Notes under the pieces: model-generated
Told to the model about the DNA's origin: nothing
What the model saw: the letters and a program-made list of their open reading frames with translations, nothing else
Databases searched by the model: none
DNA from: Oscillospiraceae bacterium
Lineage (GTDB): Bacteria; Bacillota_A; Clostridia; Oscillospirales; Oscillospiraceae
DNA length: 58,498 nucleotides
NCBI GenBank assembly: GCA_021771675.1
Contig: JAETOP010000008.1
Location: forward strand, 1 to 58,498
Direction of reading: 5' to 3'
Position numbers and translations under genes: made by a program
Shown here: positions 24,122 through 31,501 of the stretch, in pieces
Numbering within the stretch: position 1 is the first letter of the stretch
How the letters are laid out: every line of letters begins with the position of its first letter

Positions 24122-24523
24122 TTACTCCGGCAGGGCCTCCCGCTCACCGTCCACCATCCCAGCAGGGACGGCAGAATCGGACTGCGGTACACCGCATTCG
24201 GTTTTGCCCTGGAAGGCCGGGATGTAATCCCAGTCGCCCAGTTTGAGCTTCAGCCGCTTGTCGTGGGTCTCACCGTCATTCTTGGTGTACTCCTCAAGTT
24301 CCAAAGAACCGGATACCCAGATCAAGCTGCCTTTTCTCACTTTGCGTTTGACCAGGTTCTTTGCAAGATGTCCCCAAGCCCACACTTGGAAATACTGTGT
24401 GCGGGCTGTCTCGCCGTATCCCAGGTTTTCCGCCAGGGAAAATCGGACGTAGGGTTCCTTCCGGGCACTCTCGCGCAGCTCCAGGTCAGCGGTCACCCGA
24501 CCGATGCACATGAGCTTTGCCAT
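24122..24523 (-). CDS. ssb: Single-stranded DNA-binding protein
   Basis: The 133-residue product has the OB-fold pattern of a bacterial SSB (GRVTADLELRESARKEPYVRFSLAEN, YFQVWAWGHLAKNLV, GSLIWVSGSLEL). It would coat single strands during transfer or replication of the element. The usual acidic tail ending in DIPF is absent. Instead it ends in GMVDGEREALPE, which is shared with the 279-residue protein at 21224. AGGAG precedes the ATG at 24523. It is headed by its own strong promoter and a 190-base structured leader, and closed by the terminator at 24046. Confidence 0.9.
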   Translation of the reverse strand: MAKLMCIGRVTADLELRESARKEPYVRFSLAENLGYGETARTQYFQVWAWGHLAKNLVKRKVRKGSLIWVSGSLELEEYTKNDGETHDKRLKLKLGDWDYIPAFQGKTECGVPQSDSAVPAGMVDGEREALPE

Positions 24524-24716
24524 AGACCACTCCTTCCTGCCATAAAGGCGAAAATAGATATATAAAAAAGTGCCGGCATTTCAACCGCTTGCCCCTAAAT
24601 GGGCGCAGTTGTCCTACCAGCACTGAATACAAACCTGACAACGTGTGCAATGCGAAGTTCTTCGCGCATAGACCGTGATCTATGTCCCTTGCGGGAGGCG
24701 CACAAAAATCAATTAC
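24524..24716 (-). ncRNA. Structured 5' leader of ssb, probable attenuator
   Basis: Between the predicted transcript start (about 24716) and the ssb ribosome site, the minus strand can form several helices: CCC-GCAA-GGG (24686-24695), CATAGAYC/GRTCTATG (24667-24684), GCGAAG-AA-CTTCGC (24652-24665), and GTGCTGG with CCGGCAC (24617-24624 with 24569-24577) followed by a run of T. GTTGTC and GACAAC offer a competing pairing around the last stem. This is the shape of a cis-acting attenuator or riboswitch-like leader. I cannot name an Rfam family, and the ligand or trigger is unknown. Confidence 0.6.
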
Positions 24717-24722
24717 AATGGT

Positions 24723-24751
24723 AGTGTACCACATATTGCGCCTGCTGTCAA
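24723..24751 (-). promoter_or_regulatory. Strong promoter of ssb
   Basis: On the minus strand TTGACA (24746-24751) and TACACT (24723-24728) are exactly 17 bp apart, a near-consensus vegetative promoter. It lies about 200 bases upstream of ssb and defines the leader RNA. Confidence 0.75.
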
Positions 24752-24831
24752 GCCATAAACACAAGATATAGTATTTTATTTTTGCATGATTGCCATATCT
24801 TGTGGCTGATAGGGAAACTGCGGGCCAGGGC

Positions 24832-25278
24832 CTAACTGCTTCTTCTGATACGGACAGTCAGGCCCTCCATACGCACTTCACGGTGGCCCACCAGATAATA
24901 GTCCGTTCCGTCATGCTCTACACTGGTTCGTACCCAGTATGGCACATCATAGCGGCCATCTGCCACCAGGGCCTCAATGGGACTGCCGCAGCAGTAGTAG
25001 AAGCCGCTGCCGGTTTCATATCTGCCGGAAGCGTTCTTCCTCAGCTGCTCCGTCCTCAGAACCGGCTGGGCGATGTAACGGATGCAGTCCTCCACATCGG
25101 CCAGCTTCTCCATGACCCCGCGCAGTTCATCCAAAAGGAACAACTGCTCGCCGTCCTCATAGTCGATTTCCAGTCCGCTCAGGTCATCATACCGGGGATA
25201 GGTGGAGTTGCGGAGCAGGCGGCTGATGCCCGGCTGCAATTCCGATGCCTGAATAAAAATGTCGCTGATTTTTGCCAT
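24832..25278 (-). CDS. DUF5348-like protein
   Basis: The ATG at 25278, eight bases after AGGAGG, gives 148 residues. An N-terminal helical part (FIQASELQPGISRLLR) leads to a C-terminal small beta domain (RYETGSGFYYCCGSPIEALV, then WVRTSVEHDGTDYYLVGH) that matches my memory of DUF5348 proteins found in ICEs and plasmids. No activity is known. It is divergent from the sigma factor gene at 25490, and the shared 200-base gap holds that gene's promoter. Confidence 0.7.
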   Translation of the reverse strand: MAKISDIFIQASELQPGISRLLRNSTYPRYDDLSGLEIDYEDGEQLFLLDELRGVMEKLADVEDCIRYIAQPVLRTEQLRKNASGRYETGSGFYYCCGSPIEALVADGRYDVPYWVRTSVEHDGTDYYLVGHREVRMEGLTVRIRRSS

Positions 25279-25374
25279 ATTCATGACCTCCTCTTTTGCT
25301 GTCATACTATAAAACAAAGGGATGCAACGGTCTTTTCTGCATGAAAGCCGAAAAATTTTTTGAAAGAAAAGAAG

Positions 25375-25403
25375 TTGCAAAAATTCTTCTGCTCCTTTAT
25401 ACT
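25375..25403 (+). promoter_or_regulatory. Promoter of the plus-strand sigma factor gene
   Basis: TTGCAA (25375-25380) and TATACT (25398-25403) are separated by 17 bp, about 85 bases before the ATG at 25490. It is one of the few plus-strand promoters inside the element. Confidence 0.65.
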
Positions 25404-25489
25404 GCTATCACATTACATCCGCGAAAATAGTCTGATTTCCCTGTCACAAATCGGGGCGGCGCCAGTCTAATCACTCAGGAGGTGTTTCT

Positions 25490-26335
25490 ATGAGCACGAA
25501 AGAAAATCAAGAGTTATCCGCTCTGATCGAGCGGGCCACCGCCGGAGACAGGGCCGCGCTGGAGACGTTGCTGGCCGGTGTGCAGGATCTGGTATTCAAT
25601 CTGTCCCTGCGGATGCTGGGCACGTTCCATGACGCGGAGGACGCATCTCAGGACATTTTGCTGAAAGTCATGACCCACCTATCCTCCTTCAAAGGGGAGA
25701 GCAGCTTCACCACCTGGGTATTCCGCATTGCGGTGAACCACCTCAAGGACTACAAGAAGCACATGTTCGCCCTATTCCCCCTGAGCTTTGAGTTCTACGG
25801 AGACGATATCCGCAACGGGAACATTCAGGATGTGCCCGATCTGACGCAGAATGTGGAGAAGGCAATCTTGGCCGAAGAGCTGAAGCTGTCCTGTACGAAC
25901 GTCATGCTCCAGTGTCTGGACCCGGAGAGCCGCTGTATCTTTATCTTGGGTACGATGTTCCGAGTGGACAGCCGGATTGCCGGAGACATCCTGGGTATTA
26001 CTCCTGAAGCCTATCGCCAGCGCCTCTCCCGGGTACGGAAAAGGATGGCTGGCTTCCTTTCGGAATACTGCGGTGAGTACGGGAAAGGAACCTGCCGCTG
26101 CGCCAATCGGGTCAACTATGCGATCCAGAATCACCGCATCGCTCCCGACCGTCTGGACTTTACCGCCGCCAAGCCCAGCGATGCCGCTGTAGCGGTGACG
26201 GCGGCTATGGAGGAGATCGACGGATACTCCCAGCAATTCTCGTTCTGCCGGGCATATCAGTCCACGGAGCGGCTGAAGCAGATGATCCGGGATTTTCTGA
26301 ATGGCCCGGCCTTCTCCACAGTTGCGGAAGCGTAA
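25490..26335 (+). CDS. ECF-like RNA polymerase sigma factor with C-terminal extension
   Basis: The 281-residue product has a full sigma region 2 (LVFNLSLRMLGTFHDAEDASQDILLKVMTHLSSF and FTTWVFRIAVNHLKDYKK) and region 4 (DPESRCIFILGTMFRVDSRIAGDILGITPEAYRQRLSRVR). It then has about 80 extra residues with cysteines (CGEYGKGTCRCANRVN) that may sense metal or redox state. AGGAGG-type bases precede the ATG. It reads against the main ICE direction, has its own promoter, and is followed by a DUF2461 gene in the same unit. No anti-sigma gene was seen, so the extension may regulate it. Confidence 0.87.
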   Translation: MSTKENQELSALIERATAGDRAALETLLAGVQDLVFNLSLRMLGTFHDAEDASQDILLKVMTHLSSFKGESSFTTWVFRIAVNHLKDYKKHMFALFPLSFEFYGDDIRNGNIQDVPDLTQNVEKAILAEELKLSCTNVMLQCLDPESRCIFILGTMFRVDSRIAGDILGITPEAYRQRLSRVRKRMAGFLSEYCGEYGKGTCRCANRVNYAIQNHRIAPDRLDFTAAKPSDAAVAVTAAMEEIDGYSQQFSFCRAYQSTERLKQMIRDFLNGPAFSTVAEA

Positions 26336-26347
26336 AGGAGGCAGGAA

Positions 26348-27031
26348 ATGAATACACAGATGATTTTGGACTATCTGTCCAGCTTGAGCGCCAACAATAA
26401 TCGGGAGTGGTACCACGCTCATAAGGCTGAGTACCAGACGGCCAACGCACAGTTTGAGGAGCTGATACAGGCTCTGATTCTCCGAATCGGAGAATTTGAC
26501 AGCAGCATCCTCGGCCACGCTCCCAAGGAGCTGACCTTCAAGCTGGTACGGGACACCAGATTCAGCCATGACAAGTCCCCCTACAACCCCGCGTTCCGGG
26601 CGCACATCTCATCCATGGGAAAGCTGCCCATCCCGGTGGGCTACTATCTAATGCTCAAGCCAGGCGGACAGTCCTTCCTGGGCGGCGGCCTGTTTGCCGA
26701 TATGTTCAAGGACGCCACCCGGATGGTGCGGGATACCATCTCGGAGCATGGCAGCGAGTGGGAGGAAATTATCACGGCTCCGTCTTTTCAAGAGCATTTC
26801 ACCGTGGGCGGTTCGGCACTGAAAAATATCCCGGCTGGATATGAAAAGAACCATCCCCAGGCCAAATATCTGAAATACAAGAGTTGGTATCTGGAGTATC
26901 CGATCCAAGACGAGGAGCTTGCAGACAGCAATCTGTTCCTGTCCAAAGCGGCGGATATTTTCCACCTGATGAAACCGTTCAATGATTATCTGAACAAAGC
27001 GCTTGCAGGCTTCAAAATGCCCGCAAGATGA
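26348..27031 (+). CDS. DUF2461 family protein
   Basis: This 227-residue protein matches the DUF2461/TIGR02453 family along its length: NNREWYHAHKAEYQTA at the start, the FKLVRDTRFSHDKSPYNP core motif, a GGYY-like GGGLFADMF strand and a C-terminal helical part. The family is common in bacteria and fungi but its activity is unknown. AAAGGAGG lies just upstream of the ATG, twelve bases after the sigma gene stop, so both are on one transcript ending at the shared terminator 27057-27089. It is probably cargo. Confidence 0.9.
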   Translation: MNTQMILDYLSSLSANNNREWYHAHKAEYQTANAQFEELIQALILRIGEFDSSILGHAPKELTFKLVRDTRFSHDKSPYNPAFRAHISSMGKLPIPVGYYLMLKPGGQSFLGGGLFADMFKDATRMVRDTISEHGSEWEEIITAPSFQEHFTVGGSALKNIPAGYEKNHPQAKYLKYKSWYLEYPIQDEELADSNLFLSKAADIFHLMKPFNDYLNKALAGFKMPAR

Positions 27032-27056
27032 TGTGAAATCCCTTTATAAACTGCAA

Positions 27057-27089
27057 AAGGGTGGTGCCTCCCAATGAAGCGCCACCCTT
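27057..27089. terminator. Bidirectional terminator between convergent genes
   Basis: AAGGGTGGTGC (27057-27067) pairs with GCGCCACCCTT (27079-27089), with one G-U-type step, between the ends of the plus-strand DUF2461 gene and the minus-strand gene at 27128. A-rich and T-rich shoulders allow both directions. Confidence 0.75.
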
Positions 27090-27127
27090 CTTTATGCTGA
27101 CAGCACGACATTAACGCCGGAGTTTCA

Positions 27128-27820
27128 TTACCCCAGCCGCTCGAAAATGATCTGCTTCCGCAGATAGAGGTTCGCAACCGCCAGGGTAACATCCTCCCGG
27201 CTTTCCGCCTGCATCATTTCCCAGCGGAGGTTATCACAAGTGCTATAGTCATCATCATAGAGCGCCGCCATTACCTTTTGATCGGTGGACACGTCGCTGA
27301 CGCCGGCCTCGGCGCACTTGATCAACTCGGCGGTAGACAGGAGGGCCTGCTTGGACAGGGCCAGGATCTGTGCCTCCCGCTGGTTGGGCCGGTCCCGCTG
27401 AAACAGCTGCCGGGCTTTGGATACAGCAACGCCCTCCAGCAGAACCATCTTTAAGAAAGTCACGGCCCGCAGCGGAATACTCTCCGAGATAGGAATGACA
27501 TAGAGGCCGCCCAGCAGATCATACAGAGCCTCAAAGTCGGTGTCGCCGCTGCCGGACACAACCAGCCCACGGACCTCCAGCCGCTTCAGGCAGTTCTCAA
27601 AGGTTCGGGTGATGGACGGATACAGCGACTGCTCCAGCTTCTCGTAATGCTCCCGGGCCTGCTCCATATTTGCGATGCGCCAGTTGAGGCAGGTCCACAG
27701 GGCCATTTCCTGCCGGTCCACCATATACTCCTGGCGGTTGATGATGATCACGGGATAAGCATGGCCTGCGTCATCCCGTTTGCGGCGGAAATTGCCAACG
27801 GCGGTATAGCACGTACACAT
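27128..27820 (-). CDS. Hypothetical ICE protein, possibly regulatory
   Basis: A 230-residue, mostly helical protein. After a beta-containing N terminus (YPVIIINRQEYMVDRQEMALWTCL) it has a winged-helix-like region (LEQSLYPSITRTFENCLKRLEVRGLVVSG) and a helical C-terminal half. This makes a DNA-binding or regulatory role plausible, but I do not recognise a family. GGAGG precedes the ATG at 27820. It follows the sigma-like gene at 27856 after a short gap and ends at the shared terminator. Confidence 0.6.
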   Translation of the reverse strand: MCTCYTAVGNFRRKRDDAGHAYPVIIINRQEYMVDRQEMALWTCLNWRIANMEQAREHYEKLEQSLYPSITRTFENCLKRLEVRGLVVSGSGDTDFEALYDLLGGLYVIPISESIPLRAVTFLKMVLLEGVAVSKARQLFQRDRPNQREAQILALSKQALLSTAELIKCAEAGVSDVSTDQKVMAALYDDDYSTCDNLRWEMMQAESREDVTLAVANLYLRKQIIFERLG

Positions 27821-27855
27821 AAAATCGTCCTCCTGTGTTTCAGTCTATATTTCTT

Positions 27856-28473
27856 TTACGAATCAGCCCTGCTGTTTTCAACAACTCCGCCACAAAGACG
27901 GCGGAAGGCGGCATCCTTTTTCAGCTTGGTCTTCGCCCGGGAGATCCACGCCCCTACATGGTTGGGCTCGGTGTGATAGAGCCGGGCGATATCCGCCCCG
28001 CTGTAGCCCCTGATTTTCAATTCAAGAGCCTCAATGCCCAACTGGGCCACACCGCTGTATTCCCTCTTGTAGTGTGCCAGCAGGGCGGCCATGTCAATCT
28101 GGTCAATCAGGCTGTCCGTCTTATCCTCCACAGAGGGCTCCGGGACAGAGGGAGGGTGTTCATCATCAGCAAAGCCGGGGCCTACCGGCAGGCTGCACAG
28201 GTGCTTCTGCTGGGTATTGACGGTCTTGCAGCAGTCCAGCAGGTGGTTACGGATCACAGCGGCAGCATACGTGCTGAACTGAGCGGAGGTGTCGTTATAG
28301 GTAGCCGCAGCCCGGCAGAGGGCGAGGGCGCCCTCCTGACTGAGATCATCGTACCCCAGGCCGCACACGCCCTCATTGATCCGGATGTGACGGGAAATGA
28401 TCCGGCTGACCAGATCCATGTTTTGTTCCACAAGGGCCTGCTGCTCACTGGTTAGGACAAAATCGTATTTCAT
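27856..28473 (-). CDS. Sigma-70-like factor of the element
   Basis: From the ATG at 28473 the product has 205 residues. Region 2 is clear (EQNMDLVSRIISRHIRINEGVCGLGYDDLSQEGALALCRAAATY, FSTYAAAVIRNHLLD), and region 4 follows (LEALELKIRGYSGADIARLYHTEPNHVGAWISRAKTKLKK in short form). The ribosome site is a modest AAGGGA. Frames running further upstream to 28551 are spacer. It is preceded by the DUF3268 gene and probably helps to switch transfer or maintenance genes. It is the third of four sigma-like factors here. Confidence 0.8.
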   Translation of the reverse strand: MKYDFVLTSEQQALVEQNMDLVSRIISRHIRINEGVCGLGYDDLSQEGALALCRAAATYNDTSAQFSTYAAAVIRNHLLDCCKTVNTQQKHLCSLPVGPGFADDEHPPSVPEPSVEDKTDSLIDQIDMAALLAHYKREYSGVAQLGIEALELKIRGYSGADIARLYHTEPNHVGAWISRAKTKLKKDAAFRRLCGGVVENSRADS

Positions 28474-28511
28474 GGGATTCCCTTCTTTCATTCGTAGATT
28501 TCTGAAAATAG

Positions 28512-28916
28512 TTACGCTGCGCGGGTATTCGGTGCGAGAAATTGGCGGCAAAGCCGGATGACCTGCTCACACCGCCATTCTGAGAACTTGGCGATATGCG
28601 CCTCCTCCGCCGGCAGGCCCATCTGCACCTGGAGCCAGTGGTAAGCCGCTGTTCGAGACATCATGCCGCTTTTCCACAAGCGGTTGAAGGCTTCGTGAGC
28701 CTCCATACGCTTGATGCGCAGTGGGCGGTTTGCCAGCGTCCCCATCGGGAGGTGGGTGCGACGGTGGGCGCTCACGTAGGAATCACAGATCGGGTATCTG
28801 GCGCAGACATACACCTCCTCCCCTGGCTGGCGGTACTCCTGACCGTGAACGGCGGAGGCTGGGCGCAGGAATGCCGGTGAGTTGCAGTAGGGGCATTTAA
28901 TGTTGATTTGTTTCAC
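28512..28916 (-). CDS. DUF3268 zinc-finger-containing protein
   Basis: The 134-residue product starts at a GTG with GGAGG about eight bases upstream. It has an N-terminal CPYCNSPAFL and a CARYPICDSYV cysteine pair that form the family's zinc site, followed by a helical C terminus (AYHWLQVQMGLPAEEAHIAKF). DUF3268 proteins are common in phages and ICEs and may bind nucleic acid. A 12-bp hairpin lies 60 bases upstream in the leader. Confidence 0.82.
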   Translation of the reverse strand: MKQINIKCPYCNSPAFLRPASAVHGQEYRQPGEEVYVCARYPICDSYVSAHRRTHLPMGTLANRPLRIKRMEAHEAFNRLWKSGMMSRTAAYHWLQVQMGLPAEEAHIAKFSEWRCEQVIRLCRQFLAPNTRAA

Positions 28917-28975
28917 GGAATTTCCTCCTCCAAATTAAAGTCTGAAATTGCGTACTTTCCCCAAAGGGAAAAGCA

Positions 28976-29004
28976 CAAATGACAGGGGGTAGCCCTGTCA
29001 TTTG
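28976..29004 (-). promoter_or_regulatory. Perfect 12-bp hairpin in the DUF3268 leader
   Basis: CAAATGACAGGG (28976-28987) and CCCTGTCATTTG (28993-29004) form a perfect stem with a five-base loop. On the minus strand it is followed by TGCTTTTCCC and then the GTG gene. It may be an attenuator or processing site. The region 29005-29089 beyond it holds no gene. Confidence 0.55.
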
Positions 29005-29089
29005 TTTCAGGTATTTACTTGTCACTTATATTACGCACCGCTCAAAAGCAAATCCGTCCCGAAATTCTGTGAACTTTCTGTAAACAATA

Positions 29090-29126
29090 AAAGAGCTGGC
29101 CCGAACGAGGTTCAGACCAGCTCTTT
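29090..29126 (-). terminator. Minus-strand terminator at the cargo border
   Basis: AAAGAGCTGG (29090-29099) pairs with CCAGCTCTTT (29117-29126), followed on the minus strand by TATTGTTTAC. It would stop leftward transcripts passing through the cargo genes 29183-31449, so the genes to its left are insulated from them. Confidence 0.65.
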
Positions 29127-29153
29127 GCAAAAGAATATAAGGTATGGTAGAAT
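29125..29153 (+). promoter_or_regulatory. Promoter of the DUF2200-DUF1801 gene
   Basis: TTGCAA (29125-29130) and TAGAAT (29148-29153) are 17 bp apart, 30 bases upstream of the ATG at 29183. The -35 box overlaps the right arm of the terminator at 29090-29126. Confidence 0.65.
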
Positions 29154-29182
29154 AGCATATCACAATCAGGAGCGGATAGAGT

Positions 29183-29947
29183 ATGACGAATGACAAAGTA
29201 TTTCAAATGGATTTTGGAAAAGTGTACGGGCTTCTGCTGGACAAGGCCACCAAGAAAAGCCGAACACAGGCCGAAGTGGATGAAATTATCTGCTGGCTGA
29301 CCGGGTACAGCCCGGAACAGTTGGAGGCGGCCCGCTCTGATAACATCTGCTACGGAGAATTTTTCCGCAGAGCGCCCAAGCCTAATCCGAACCGGATGCT
29401 GATCAAGGGCGTAGTCTGCGGTGTCCGGGTGGAGGAGGTGGAGGACCCGCTCATGCGGGAGATTCGCTACCTGGATAAGCTGATCGACGAACTGGCGAAG
29501 GGGAAGCCGATGGAGAAAATCCTGCGAGGGCAGGAGAAAACGGATATGTGGGTATGCCCTAAGTGCGGAAGATCATTCAAAAATAGGGAGCAGAGCCATT
29601 ACTGCGGGAAGGCTCCCGTGACGATTGAGGAGTATATCGCCGCCCAGCCGGAGGAGGCGCAGGACTATCTTCGACAGATCAACGCCGCCATCAAGGCCAG
29701 CATCCCGGAGGCCAAGGAGAAAATCTCCTGGAGTATGCCGACCTACTGGAAGGGCCGGAACCTGATCCAGTTTGCGGCCTCCAAGCGGCACATCGGCCTG
29801 TACCCCGGCCCGGAGGCTGTGGAAGTGTTCGCCGGGCGGCTGACAGAGTACAAGACCAGTAAAGGTACGATTCAGCTCCCGTATAGCAAGCCGCTCCCAC
29901 TGGAGGTGATTGGAGAAATTGCGAAGTGGTGTGAGGATAATAATTAA
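29183..29947 (+). CDS. DUF2200-DUF1801 fusion protein
   Basis: The 254-residue product joins two families. Residues 1-115 match DUF2200 ([54 protein letters not shown] in short form). After a [18 protein letters not shown] zinc finger, residues 150-250 match the DUF1801/YdhG-like domain ([33 protein letters not shown]), related to frataxin-fold iron chaperones. The fusion is read straight from one frame. An AGGAG site and a clear promoter show it is a separate cargo unit. The role is not established. Confidence 0.85.
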   Translation: MTNDKVFQMDFGKVYGLLLDKATKKSRTQAEVDEIICWLTGYSPEQLEAARSDNICYGEFFRRAPKPNPNRMLIKGVVCGVRVEEVEDPLMREIRYLDKLIDELAKGKPMEKILRGQEKTDMWVCPKCGRSFKNREQSHYCGKAPVTIEEYIAAQPEEAQDYLRQINAAIKASIPEAKEKISWSMPTYWKGRNLIQFAASKRHIGLYPGPEAVEVFAGRLTEYKTSKGTIQLPYSKPLPLEVIGEIAKWCEDNN

Positions 29948-30267
29948 GGCGTACTGCTGTTTTCCTCGCACAGCCTTCGCAGAGGATATTCCTCCGTTCC
30001 AGGGAGACGCCAGAGCAGATACTGTGCGTACAGAGCCTCAAAGCCCGCCTCAGTGAGCTGGGCGCAGCACTCGGCGGGGTCGATCCACACCCCGGTCAAC
30101 TGATAAAACTGTTGAACGGCCAAAATGACCGGCTGGCCGTCCCGGTCTGCCGCCAGCAGATAACCAGGGGCATCCTTTTCTCTCTGGCACTTGATGTAGA
30201 TGCTGTTCCGCCAGTTACCGGAGCAGGCGGTTAGAAACAGGTATAGCTGTTTTGAGGATATGTTCAT
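29944..30267 (-). CDS. Small hypothetical cargo protein
   Basis: The ATG at 30267, after a GGGAG site, gives 107 residues ([20 protein letters not shown]). The C-terminal half ([35 protein letters not shown]) is helical and has a CC pair. It converges with the DUF2200 gene, sharing four bases of stop region, and diverges from the Rpn gene. I do not recognise the family. Confidence 0.5.
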   Translation of the reverse strand: MNISSKQLYLFLTACSGNWRNSIYIKCQREKDAPGYLLAADRDGQPVILAVQQFYQLTGVWIDPAECCAQLTEAGFEALYAQYLLWRLPGTEEYPLRRLCEENSSTP

Positions 30268-30297
30268 ACACTGTTGATCTCCCTTCTGATAAAAGAC

Positions 30298-30326
30298 TTG
30301 TAAAAGTGCTGAAACTTGTATATAAT
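30298..30326 (+). promoter_or_regulatory. Promoter of the Rpn-family gene
   Basis: TTGTAA (30298-30303) and a perfect TATAAT (30321-30326) lie 17 bp apart, 36 bases upstream of the ATG at 30362. Confidence 0.75.
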
Positions 30327-30361
30327 GAAAGCAGAAGAATGATAGAAAAGAGGATTGTTCC

Positions 30362-31195
30362 ATGGCGGATATGAAATACACAGCAAAGGACAGCGTATTC
30401 AGCTTTATTTTCCGCCAACCGGAGAACACCCGCCGGCTCTATCTGACCCTTCACCCGGAGGATGTGGATGTAACGGAGGCCGATTGTAAGCTGGTCACAT
30501 TAGAACACATCCTCACCAACGGAATGACCAATGACCTGGGGTTTCAGGTACGGGACAAGTTGATTCTTCTGGTGGAGGCGCAATCCAAATTCTCAATCAA
30601 TATAGCACTGCGGATGCTGCTCTATCTGGCCGCGACCTACAAAGAGTATGTAGAGGAACAAAAGCTGGATCTGTATGGGAGCAAGCCGGTCTCCATCCCC
30701 CGCCCCGAGTTGTATATGGTCTATACCGGAGCACCGCGTCAGCTGCCCGAAATCCTTCGTTTGTCTGATATGTATGACGGGCCTGGAGGGGCGGAGATCG
30801 AGATCACGGTTCTGAAGGACACAGGAGCAGGAAACATTGTAGATCAATATATCCGTTTCTGCGAAATATCCGATGAACAGCGAAAGCAGTATGGCTATAC
30901 AATGAAAGCAGTAGAGGAAACCCTGCGGATATGCTGTGAAGAAAACATTTTGATGCCGTTCCTGGCATCACGCCAGAAGGAGGTGCAGGACATCATGGTG
31001 ACTTTGTTCAATCAGGAGCGTGTAACTGAAATCCATGAATACAATTTGGTCAAGGATGCTAAGCGGGAGGGCCGCATAGAAACTGCAAAAAGTCTGATGG
31101 ATGCCTTAAACCTTTCTGTGGAACAGGTTTTGACTGCCCTAAAGATACCTAAAGAGGAACATGAGACATACCGGAAGCTGCTGGAAAATCATTAA
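30362..31195 (+). CDS. Rpn-family PD-(D/E)xK nuclease (recombination-promoting nuclease/putative transposase)
   Basis: The 277-residue protein resembles Rpn/PDDEXK_2 nucleases: a DSVFSFIFRQPENTRRLYL start, the DKLILLVEAQSKFSINIALRML core with the E-x-Q-type catalytic motif, a VYTG strand, and a variable C-terminal tail (LNLSVEQVLTALKIPKEEHETY). Rpn proteins cut DNA and have been tied to RecA-independent recombination and phage defence. GAGGAT precedes the ATG and a consensus promoter lies upstream. About 80 bases of its 3' part are repeated downstream with a different tail, see 31204. Confidence 0.85.
   Translation: MADMKYTAKDSVFSFIFRQPENTRRLYLTLHPEDVDVTEADCKLVTLEHILTNGMTNDLGFQVRDKLILLVEAQSKFSINIALRMLLYLAATYKEYVEEQKLDLYGSKPVSIPRPELYMVYTGAPRQLPEILRLSDMYDGPGGAEIEITVLKDTGAGNIVDQYIRFCEISDEQRKQYGYTMKAVEETLRICCEENILMPFLASRQKEVQDIMVTLFNQERVTEIHEYNLVKDAKREGRIETAKSLMDALNLSVEQVLTALKIPKEEHETYRKLLENH
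30981..31060 (+). repeat. Direct repeat, copy 1 (3' part of the Rpn gene)
   Basis: This 80-base block, coding VQDIMVTLFNQERVTEIHEYNLVKDA, recurs at 31202-31281 with only a few differences, most of them silent. The two copies are 221 bases apart and lead into different downstream tails. Confidence 0.9.
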
Positions 31196-31201
31196 GCTGG
31201 T

Positions 31202-31281
31202 AGGTGCAAGACATCATGGTGACTTTGTTCAACCAGGAGCACGTAACTGAAATCCATGAATACAATCTGGTCAAAGATGCT
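31202..31281 (+). repeat. Direct repeat, copy 2 (detached Rpn C-terminal cassette)
   Basis: This is the second copy of the Rpn 3' block. It is preceded directly by an in-frame TAG stop, so it is not fused to the full-length Rpn gene. Confidence 0.9.
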
Positions 31282-31449
31282 CGAAACGAGGGCCAGCAGG
31301 AGGGCCTTGAAAAAGGTATCCGTGCGACAGTCCTCACGCTGAAGGAATTTACAGCGGATAAGGCGGCTGTTGCGCAAAAGCTGGTGAAGCAGTTTGAGTT
31401 GCTGCCGCAGACTGCTGAGGAGAAAGTGGCACAATACTGGGAATCGTGA
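31204..31449 (+). CDS. Detached Rpn C-terminal cassette (81 residues), possible small product or remnant
   Basis: A frame from a GTG at 31204 codes VQDIMVTLFNQEHVTEIHEY followed by a new tail (EGLEKGIRATVLTLKEFTADKAAVAQKLV) typical of other Rpn proteins. It lacks the nuclease core. It may be a silent alternative tail, a remnant of a second copy, or a small inhibitor like the intragenic RpnS proteins described for Escherichia coli rpn genes. There is an AGGTG-like site within the repeat but no strong ribosome site right before the GTG, so expression is uncertain. The ATG at 31216 is another candidate start. Confidence 0.6.
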   Translation: MQDIMVTLFNQEHVTEIHEYNLVKDARNEGQQEGLEKGIRATVLTLKEFTADKAAVAQKLVKQFELLPQTAEEKVAQYWES

Positions 31450-31501
31450 AATCCTTGAAGTAGGGCCATACCCGCAAATGTGCAGGGTATGGCCCTGTTT
31501 T

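Noticed and set aside
25772..26605. Minus-strand frame of 277 codons
   Set aside because: It overlaps the plus-strand sigma factor and DUF2461 genes, both with clear family motifs.
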